Assembly: GCA_014380705.1 (NCBI GenBank)
Contig: JACMJI010000245.1
Location: 1-12,313 of the forward strand
From: Gorillibacterium sp.
GTDB taxonomy: Bacteria > Bacillota > Bacilli > Paenibacillales > NBRC-103111
DNA length: 12,313 nt
Direction of reading: 5' to 3'
Position 1 is the first letter of the stretch. Every line of letters starts with the position of its first letter. A program made the position numbers and the translations under genes. This document shows, piece after piece, positions 8,190 to 12,313 of this stretch. Below the pieces are notes generated by a model. That model was not told where the DNA came from. It saw only the letters and a list, made by a program, of their open reading frames with translations, and ran no database searches.

Positions 8190-9710
8190 ATGATGGCAAC
8201 ATTGCAATTTGAGCTGAATCGAATATTCAAAGATCATATGATTCTTCAGCAGAGCATGCCCGTTCCCGTGTGGGGCAGAGGCACCGAAGGGTTGAGCATT
8301 CGGGTTGGTTTCTGTGGGCAGAGTGTGACAACAAAGGTTAAAGGTGGCAAATGGATCGTCTTTTTATCCCCGTTAGCAGCAGGTGGGCCTTATGAACTTG
8401 AAGTAAGTGTGGGATTCGGTCCTTGCGACATTGTTATTAAAGATGTTCTCGTAGGTGAGGTCTGGATTGCTGGAGGCCAGTCAAATATGGAATTTGCCTT
8501 GGAGGAAACGTCAGATGCATCTGCAGTACTGGCAGGGGCCGATTATCCACAGTTTCGTTATTATGATGTGCCGCGGGTCGCATATGAGGATGGACAATCC
8601 TCCTCAATTGAAGGTAGCTGGAAAGTGTGTACGCCGGAATTGGCCAAACGGTTCTCTGCGGTTGCGTATCATTTTTCCAAGGATATTCAGGATGCATTGC
8701 AGGTTCCTGTCGGGATTATCAGCTGTAATTGGGGAGGAACGTCTGCTTCCTGTTGGATGGATGAAACATATTTATCTTATGATGAGGAGCTTCGGGTTTA
8801 TCTGAATGAGTATCACTCCTATATCAATAGCCTGATTCCAGAGGAATATGAACGGCAAAAGCATGATTACAACGAGCAGGTCGATGCTTATAACTTGAAA
8901 GCGGAAGGAATAAAAGCACAAGGACTTTCGGTAACGTCTGCTACAGCGGGAAGTTACCCGTGGCCGCCTCCGATTGGTTATGACAGCTTCCTACGCCCCT
9001 CCGGCCTTTATCATACGATGCTTATGAAAATTGTACCCTACGCTGTCCGTGGAGTGCTTTTTTATCAGGGAGAGAGTGATACCAATAAAGCTGATCGATA
9101 CGAAAAGCTGTTTACAATGATGATTCACAATTGGCGGGATATGTGGGGTCGGCCTGATCTGCCCTTCTTGTTCGTCCAATTACCGATATTCGGTGAAGAT
9201 TTTTCCGGAGAGGATTGGTCCCTGCTTCGGGAGGCGCAACAGAGAGTAAGTGATAACGTGCCGCATACAGCAATGGCAGTGAGCATGGATGTTGGAGAAA
9301 GAGACGACATTCATCCCCGCAACAAGAAGCCAATTGGTAAGCGGCTAGCACTGCTTGCCCGCAACCGGATTTATGGACAAGTCTTGGAATGCGATAGTCC
9401 TCGATTGATTGGAACGGCAGTTGCAGAAAGTGGAATTATGCTTTATTTTAATCATGCTCCTGCTGGATTGACCTCAAACGGGGAACCGGTTAAAGGCTTT
9501 GAGATGGCAGGCGCTAATGGGGAATTTGAACCGGCTCGTGCAGAGATTAGAGGGGATTCTGTCAGATTGTATGGTCAACAAGTAGTGGATCCTCATTATG
9601 TTCGTTATGGCTGGAGGAACGCTCCTGAGGTGAACCTGTTTAATCTAGCTGGCCTCCCCGTCACCCCATTTCGGCATCAAATATTGCGGGGGATTCAAGA
9701 TGAGGTATGA
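8190..9710 (+). CDS. Sialate O-acetylesterase-type carbohydrate esterase (SASA domain, SGNH fold)
   Basis: This 506-residue protein carries the landmarks of the SASA/sialate O-acetylesterase family, which removes acetyl groups from sugars. They are DVLVGEVWIAGGQSNMEF with nucleophile Ser98 in GQSNM, then VPVGIISCNWGGTSASCW (173-189, oxyanion Gly/Asn region), GVLFYQGESD (288-297), and D372-x-x-H375 in RDDIHPRNK, the catalytic Asp/His pair. All the key residues are present, so the gene looks functional. Bacterial members often act on acetylated plant glycans rather than sialic acid, and with a GH28-like neighbour that is the likelier role. There is no signal peptide, and length is usual for cytoplasmic members. 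Two ATGs are adjacent: 8190 is 4 nt after GGGGG (8181-8185) and 8193 is 7 nt after, so 8193 may be the true start. The 3' end overlaps the start of the SGNH remnant by 11 nt. Confidence 0.85.
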   Translation: MMATLQFELNRIFKDHMILQQSMPVPVWGRGTEGLSIRVGFCGQSVTTKVKGGKWIVFLSPLAAGGPYELEVSVGFGPCDIVIKDVLVGEVWIAGGQSNMEFALEETSDASAVLAGADYPQFRYYDVPRVAYEDGQSSSIEGSWKVCTPELAKRFSAVAYHFSKDIQDALQVPVGIISCNWGGTSASCWMDETYLSYDEELRVYLNEYHSYINSLIPEEYERQKHDYNEQVDAYNLKAEGIKAQGLSVTSATAGSYPWPPPIGYDSFLRPSGLYHTMLMKIVPYAVRGVLFYQGESDTNKADRYEKLFTMMIHNWRDMWGRPDLPFLFVQLPIFGEDFSGEDWSLLREAQQRVSDNVPHTAMAVSMDVGERDDIHPRNKKPIGKRLALLARNRIYGQVLECDSPRLIGTAVAESGIMLYFNHAPAGLTSNGEPVKGFEMAGANGEFEPARAEIRGDSVRLYGQQVVDPHYVRYGWRNAPEVNLFNLAGLPVTPFRHQILRGIQDEV

Positions 9711-10035
9711 GCAAGTAGAATTGAGCTTCACCGAATACCCAATGCACTAAGGCATCAGCTTAAGGAAATTGCTCAGCAATCTGCAAGGTGTGCTGCTGGA
9801 GTAGAAATTCGTTTTCATATGCGTTCCGAGCAAGTTAAACTCTATCTAGAGATATTGAATCATAATCAGCTGGTTGATAACCATTCCATTGCCCAAGTCA
9901 ATCACGGGACGTTTCAGGAATCCCGTCCACGAGATTGCCTTGATTCGTGTAGAGGGAGAGCTGGATCTACCTCGTGAAGAAGCGACACCTTCTAGAAGAA
10001 TGCTAGCTTATGGATCCTCAATTACCACGAAATAG
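9700..10035 (+). pseudogene. SGNH/GDSL hydrolase remnant, cut just after the catalytic-serine motif
   Basis: Three frames together spell the N-terminal beta domain and nucleophile block of a Paenibacillus-type SGNH hydrolase. A start MRYEQVE (ATG 9700) overlaps the end of the esterase gene, as in translational coupling. After a shift near 9720, LHRIPNALRHQLKEIA and AAGVEIRFHMRSEQVKLYLE follow. After a second shift near 9922, VHEIALIRVEGELDLP and RRMLAYGSSITTK* complete it. The LAYGSSIT motif holds the nucleophile Ser; intact relatives continue with HG and about 200 more residues carrying the Asp-His pair, all absent here. With two frameshifts, missing early residues and a lost C-terminal half, the gene is dead. 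It was probably a third esterase of the locus. Confidence 0.75.
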
Positions 10036-10083
10036 CCGAAAGCCCTAGTTTTAACTGTGAGGATGAAAGGCGACTTCGAAAAA

Positions 10084-10127
10084 TACCCTATAGGATAGAC
10101 TTTTTTAAGTGTCTACTCTATAGGGTA
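10084..10127. repeat. Imperfect 17-bp inverted repeat at the island boundary
   Basis: TACCCTATAGGATAGAC (10084-10100) and GTCTACTCTATAGGGTA (10111-10127) are inverted copies around a 10-nt loop, TTTTTTAAGT. They pair throughout except for one G-T wobble and one A-C mismatch. A T-rich segment, TTTTATTTTAT, starts at 10130. It could be a weak, AT-rich terminator closing the sugar locus. Alternatively the arms, which end in TACA and include GTAGAC-like sequence, could be paired ends of a collapsed insertion element. No transposase or target duplication is visible. Confidence 0.55.
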
Positions 10128-10221
10128 CATTTTATTTTATCCCCGGAATTATTTATCGCATTGTTTGTCCCAAATGGTATTCTGCTTCTAATCCTTGGAA
10201 AGAAAAGGAGAATGCTCAAGA

Positions 10222-10256
10222 TTGATTCGCCAAAGGAGCGTTTGTTCGTATATAAT
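10222..10256 (+). promoter_or_regulatory. Promoter and LexA/DinR-like box upstream of the yolD-like gene
   Basis: A perfect TATAAT lies at 10251-10256. Just upstream, GGAGCGTTTGTTCG (10235-10248) matches the Bacillus LexA (DinR) box CGAAC-N4-GTTCG at 8 of 10 defined positions; the right half GTTCG is perfect. TTGATT at 10222-10227 is too far (23 nt) to be an ideal -35. An operator placed directly against the -10 box suits repression by LexA. YolD-like genes are often paired with Y-family polymerases of the UvrX type, which supports an SOS link. The boxes are seen; the regulation is inferred. Confidence 0.45.
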
Positions 10257-10291
10257 GAGAATCGAATGAATTTGGTGGAGGGTAAAAACGA

Positions 10292-10534
10292 ATGGCAAAG
10301 GCAGCAAAAAGACCGTCACGTGATGAGTTTGAAATGGAGGAGCTGGGTAATCAGCTTGTTGAAGCTCAGCGAGAAGACAGCGAGGTTGTGCTGACGGTGT
10401 GGGGATGGGCAGAACCGGTACAGGGGATAATCACTCAGATGGATACCAGGACAAGGCTGATCTATGTGACGAACCAAGGAGAAATCACTAAGGTTCCGTT
10501 TATGGACATCATGAAAGTGAAATATCCAGAGTAA
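10292..10534 (+). CDS. YolD-like family small protein
   Basis: This 80-residue acidic protein begins MAKAAKRPSRDEFEMEELGN and continues with LVEAQREDSEVVLTVWGW, then PVQGIITQMDTRTRLIYVTNQG, and ends ITKVPFMDIMKVKYPE. The order of a short helix, a 'v.l.y...g....v.G.I..id...r.i.l' strand pair and a closing 'ip..dI..v' strand is that of the YolD-like family. Family members are typically 80-110 residues and are often encoded beside UvrX/DinB-type translesion polymerases, but none is next to it here. The molecular function of the family is not well established. GGAGGG at 10277-10282, 9 nt before ATG 10292, fixes the start. It is a single-gene unit, with its own promoter, LexA-like box and terminator. 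Confidence 0.72.
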   Translation: MAKAAKRPSRDEFEMEELGNQLVEAQREDSEVVLTVWGWAEPVQGIITQMDTRTRLIYVTNQGEITKVPFMDIMKVKYPE

Positions 10535-10641
10535 ACCGATGTAAACGGATCACTTCAATTTGTGCTTTTACCGCGAAATATTAACATGCGCAACTTCCTC
10601 TTATTCCCGGCTTTTTGAAATAAGCTCGTTTAACTCTAAAA

Positions 10642-10680
10642 AGCCCTATGGAATCAAATTCCAAGGGCTGTTTCATTCTT
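10642..10680 (+). terminator. Intrinsic terminator after the yolD-like gene
   Basis: AGCCCTATGGAAT (10642-10654) pairs with ATTCCAAGGGCT (10658-10669) through 12 bp with one bulged A and a 3-nt CAA loop. GTTTCATTCTT follows. A run of A before the left arm (10638-10642) means it could also work in the other direction. Confidence 0.8.
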
Positions 10681-10793
10681 AGGTACCCGCCGGGTAAGCG
10701 GGCACCTACATGGGAGAGAGGAGAAACCGGATGAAGCCTTATGGGGAATTAAGTCTTCTCCGCGGTGTCTACGGCATCAACCGATACCGATAA
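10680..10793 (+). ncRNA. Structured leader upstream of rsmD, candidate ylbH leader RNA
   Basis: A GC-rich hairpin opens the region: AGGTACCCGC (10681-10690) pairs with GCGGGCACCT (10698-10707) except for one A-C pair, around a 7-nt loop. Further on, GGAGAA (10720-10725) can pair with TTCTCC (10756-10761), and smaller GC-rich complementary pieces follow to about 10793. The stretch is far more GC-rich and structured than its flanks. It lies directly upstream of rsmD, which is ylbH in B. subtilis, and a ylbH leader RNA motif is known from comparative work in that position. I assign it from position and structure, not from an alignment, and I cannot define the exact ends. It overlaps the 20-codon ORF listed next, so the conservation of this motif could reflect RNA, peptide or both. 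No promoter is obvious between the terminator (ending about 10680) and the hairpin. Confidence 0.5.
10731..10793 (+). CDS. Possible 20-residue leader peptide in front of rsmD
   Basis: ATG 10731 opens a 20-codon frame ending at TAA 10791-10793. The peptide is MKPYGELSLL followed by RGVYGINRYR. The ribosome binding site AGGAG (10719-10723) with a 7-nt spacer is among the best in the window. The peptide is basic at its C-terminus and rich in Gly, Tyr and Arg, with a repeated Y-G pattern; I recognise no family. The predicted pairing of GGAGAA with TTCTCC would hide the ribosome binding site using the ORF's own codons 9-11, so translation and RNA folding would compete. It ends 122 nt before the rsmD start. 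It may be a regulatory leader peptide, an independent small protein, or chance coding within a structured RNA. Confidence 0.4.
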   Translation: MKPYGELSLLRGVYGINRYR

Positions 10794-10836
10794 TGTAAGT
10801 CTGGGCAGTTAAAGGGAAATTTATACATTCAGCAGG

Positions 10837-10842
10837 TATAAT
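10837..10842 (+). promoter_or_regulatory. Possible -10 box for rsmD
   Basis: TATAAT occurs perfectly at 10837-10842, 74 nt before the rsmD start codon. No good -35 is found at 16-18 nt upstream (that segment is around GGGAAA), and there is no TGn extension, so it is weak evidence on its own. If real, rsmD could be transcribed independently of the structured leader. Confidence 0.25.
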
Positions 10843-10915
10843 TTTTGGATGGGAAAGCGGAATGTGATACGATAGCTTGGAATACTATGGGGTACAAACG
10901 GGGGTAAACGTTATT

Positions 10916-11491
10916 GTGAGAGTCATTTCTGGAGAAGCGAGAGGAAGACCGCTGAAGGCAGTTCCCGGCAAGGGGACACGGCCGACAACCGATAAGGTAA
11001 AGGAAGCGATATTTAGTATAATTGGACCTTATTTTGCTGGGGGATGGGTACTCGATCTATTCGCTGGGACGGGTGGCCTGGGAATTGAAGCACTAAGCCG
11101 GGGAATGGATAACGCTATATTCATAGATGCGGACAAAGGCAGTGTGGAGATTGTACGACAGAATTTACAAGTAACGGGCTTTACAGATAAAGCTGAGGTT
11201 TACCGCAACGATGCGGAGCGGGCGCTTAAGGCGCTTTCGAAGCGGGATATTCGTTTTGAGCTTGTTTTTCTCGACCCTCCTTACAAGATGAAGACGGCGG
11301 GTGAACTGATGCTGGCTATGGACGCTTTTGGACTGCTTATGCCTGGGGCTACCTTGATAATAGAGCATGAAACGGATCATCATTATGAGGAACAATACGG
11401 CCCTTTCCGAGAGACAAAACATGCGGTCTACGGAGAGACAACCGTAACGATTTATCGTTATGAACCGGTCTCTGCTACCAATGAGGAATAA
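10916..11491 (+). CDS. rsmD: 16S rRNA (guanine(966)-N(2))-methyltransferase RsmD
   Basis: RsmD transfers a methyl group from S-adenosylmethionine to N2 of G966 of 16S rRNA during assembly of the small subunit. The frame starting at GTG 10916 reads VRVISGEARGRPL, the usual RsmD N-terminus, and gives 191 residues, close to the family size. TRPTTDKVKEAIFSI comes next. VLDLFAGTGGLGIEALSRG is SAM motif I, IDAD ends the next strand, and LVFLDPPYKM is the catalytic (D/N)PPY motif. The frame is open back to TTG 10877, but the conserved (M/V)RVISG start and a GGGGG about 11 nt upstream favour GTG 10916. In B. subtilis the orthologue is ylbH, just before coaD, and the same order holds here. The stop codon lies inside the first unit of the 11-bp repeat array, so the final residues (NEE) are repeat-encoded. 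Confidence 0.93.
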   Translation: MRVISGEARGRPLKAVPGKGTRPTTDKVKEAIFSIIGPYFAGGWVLDLFAGTGGLGIEALSRGMDNAIFIDADKGSVEIVRQNLQVTGFTDKAEVYRNDAERALKALSKRDIRFELVFLDPPYKMKTAGELMLAMDAFGLLMPGATLIIEHETDHHYEEQYGPFRETKHAVYGETTVTIYRYEPVSATNEE

Positions 11492-11549
11492 CGATGGAAT
11501 AACAATGGAATAACGATGGAATAACAACGGAATAACAACGGAATAACGG
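11485..11549 (+). repeat. Tandem array of 11-bp units between rsmD and coaD
   Basis: Five full 11-bp units, starting at 11485, 11496, 11507, 11518 and 11529, plus a 10-nt last unit read GGAATAAC followed by RAY (GAT, AAT, GAT, AAC, AAC, then GG). The array starts inside rsmD and supplies its TAA stop. It is not palindromic and has no CRISPR-like spacers. The second array after coaD is closely related but has a 10-bp period. Confidence 0.9.
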
Positions 11550-11577
11550 AAATGAATATAGGTATATAGAAGATTGA

Positions 11578-12114
<537 letters not shown>

Positions 12115-12180
12115 CGGTACAACGGAATACAACGGAATACATCGGAATACAACGGAATACAACGGAATACAACGGAATAA
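12115..12180 (+). repeat. Tandem array of 10-bp units after coaD
   Basis: Six 10-bp units fill 12121-12180 exactly. The consensus is AACGGAATAC; unit 3 begins ATC and unit 6 ends TAA. CGGTAC at 12115-12120, together with the TAA stop of coaD, looks like a degenerate unit before them. The unit is the 11-bp unit of the upstream array with one A removed. It occupies the space between coaD and a convergent gene, where I see no classical terminator. Confidence 0.92.
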
Positions 12181-12217
12181 ATGTCAAGCTACTATATTTA
12201 TTGACGGTACATACTCA

Positions 12218-12313
12218 TCATCGTCGGGTTCGCCGTTTTTTGCCGTTCTGGATGGGAGATAGCAGGAAAGTAAGCATAGTTAAACAGCCAAATGCAAGGA
12301 TTGCAAGCGACGA
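12218..12313 (-). CDS. C-terminal tail of a membrane protein, probably YlbJ-like (runs off the right edge)
   Basis: On the minus strand, 31 codons are open from the edge to TGA at 12218-12220. They read SSLAILAFGCLTMLTFLLSP, then a basic end IQNGKKRRTRR*. A hydrophobic helix followed by a charged tail suggests an integral membrane protein. In B. subtilis the gene after coaD is ylbJ (ylbH-coaD-ylbJ), transcribed convergently, encoding a sporulation-related nucleoside-recognition-type membrane protein. The position and orientation agree, but 31 residues are too few to be sure. Confidence 0.5.
   Translation of the reverse strand, partial: SSLAILAFGCLTMLTFLLSPIQNGKKRRTRR

Noticed and set aside
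10161..10394. 77-codon plus-strand frame upstream of and overlapping the yolD-like gene
   Set aside because: It covers the promoter and LexA-like box, has no ribosome binding site and overlaps the better-supported YolD-like frame.
10877..10915. Upstream TTG start for rsmD
   Set aside because: The conserved RsmD N-terminus begins at VRVISG (GTG 10916), and no ribosome binding site precedes TTG 10877.
12121..12180. CRISPR-like array
   Set aside because: The units are 10 bp, contiguous and without spacers, and no cas genes are nearby, so this is a simple tandem repeat.

Overview
The window looks like a chromosomal segment of a Paenibacillus-type, low-to-mid GC Gram-positive bacterium. The evidence is the core gene order yolD-like, rsmD (ylbH), coaD and a convergent ylbJ-like tail, strong AGGAGG-type ribosome binding sites, TTG and GTG starts, and a carbohydrate locus of the AraC / YesM-type sensor / LplC-type permease / intracellular glycosidase kind common in that group. 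The genus is inferred from gene content and style, not from a marker gene.

Left and centre (1-10035) is a carbohydrate-utilisation island. A divergent AraC-family regulator (partial, minus strand) faces an intact six-hairpin-type glycosidase (581-2632). After it come a decayed acetyl-xylan-esterase-like gene (2731-3229), a second six-hairpin-type glycosidase broken by one frameshift near 4102 (3245-5286), and a long hairpin. Next is a scar where the first ~159 codons of a YesM-like sensor kinase run straight into the last ~130 codons of an LplC-like sugar ABC permease (5661-6529). Two apparently intact enzymes follow, a GH28-like beta-helix glycosidase (6801-8093) and a sialate-O-acetylesterase-type (SASA) esterase (8190-9710). 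The island ends in a remnant SGNH hydrolase that stops just after its nucleophile motif (9700-10035). None of the enzymes has a visible signal peptide, so they would act on oligosaccharides after import. GH28-like plus several deacetylases suggests acetylated pectic or hemicellulosic oligosaccharides, but that is inference. At least four genes are broken, and the transporter and sensor are lost here, so the island seems to be eroding.

Right (10084-12313) is conserved housekeeping DNA. An imperfect palindrome (10084-10127) marks the boundary. A YolD-like gene follows a promoter with a LexA-like box and ends in a good terminator. A structured leader in front of rsmD sits where the ylbH leader RNA is known, and it also encodes a 20-codon ORF with an ideal ribosome binding site. 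rsmD and coaD are each followed by a short tandem array of nearly the same sequence but with different periods (11 and 10 bp). A minus-strand, YlbJ-like C-terminus enters from the right edge.

I found no CRISPR array, no complete insertion sequence, no tRNA or rRNA, and no convincing defence or other wholly new system. The most interesting items are the sensor/permease deletion scar, the small ORF inside the rsmD leader, and the paired 11-bp/10-bp arrays around coaD.
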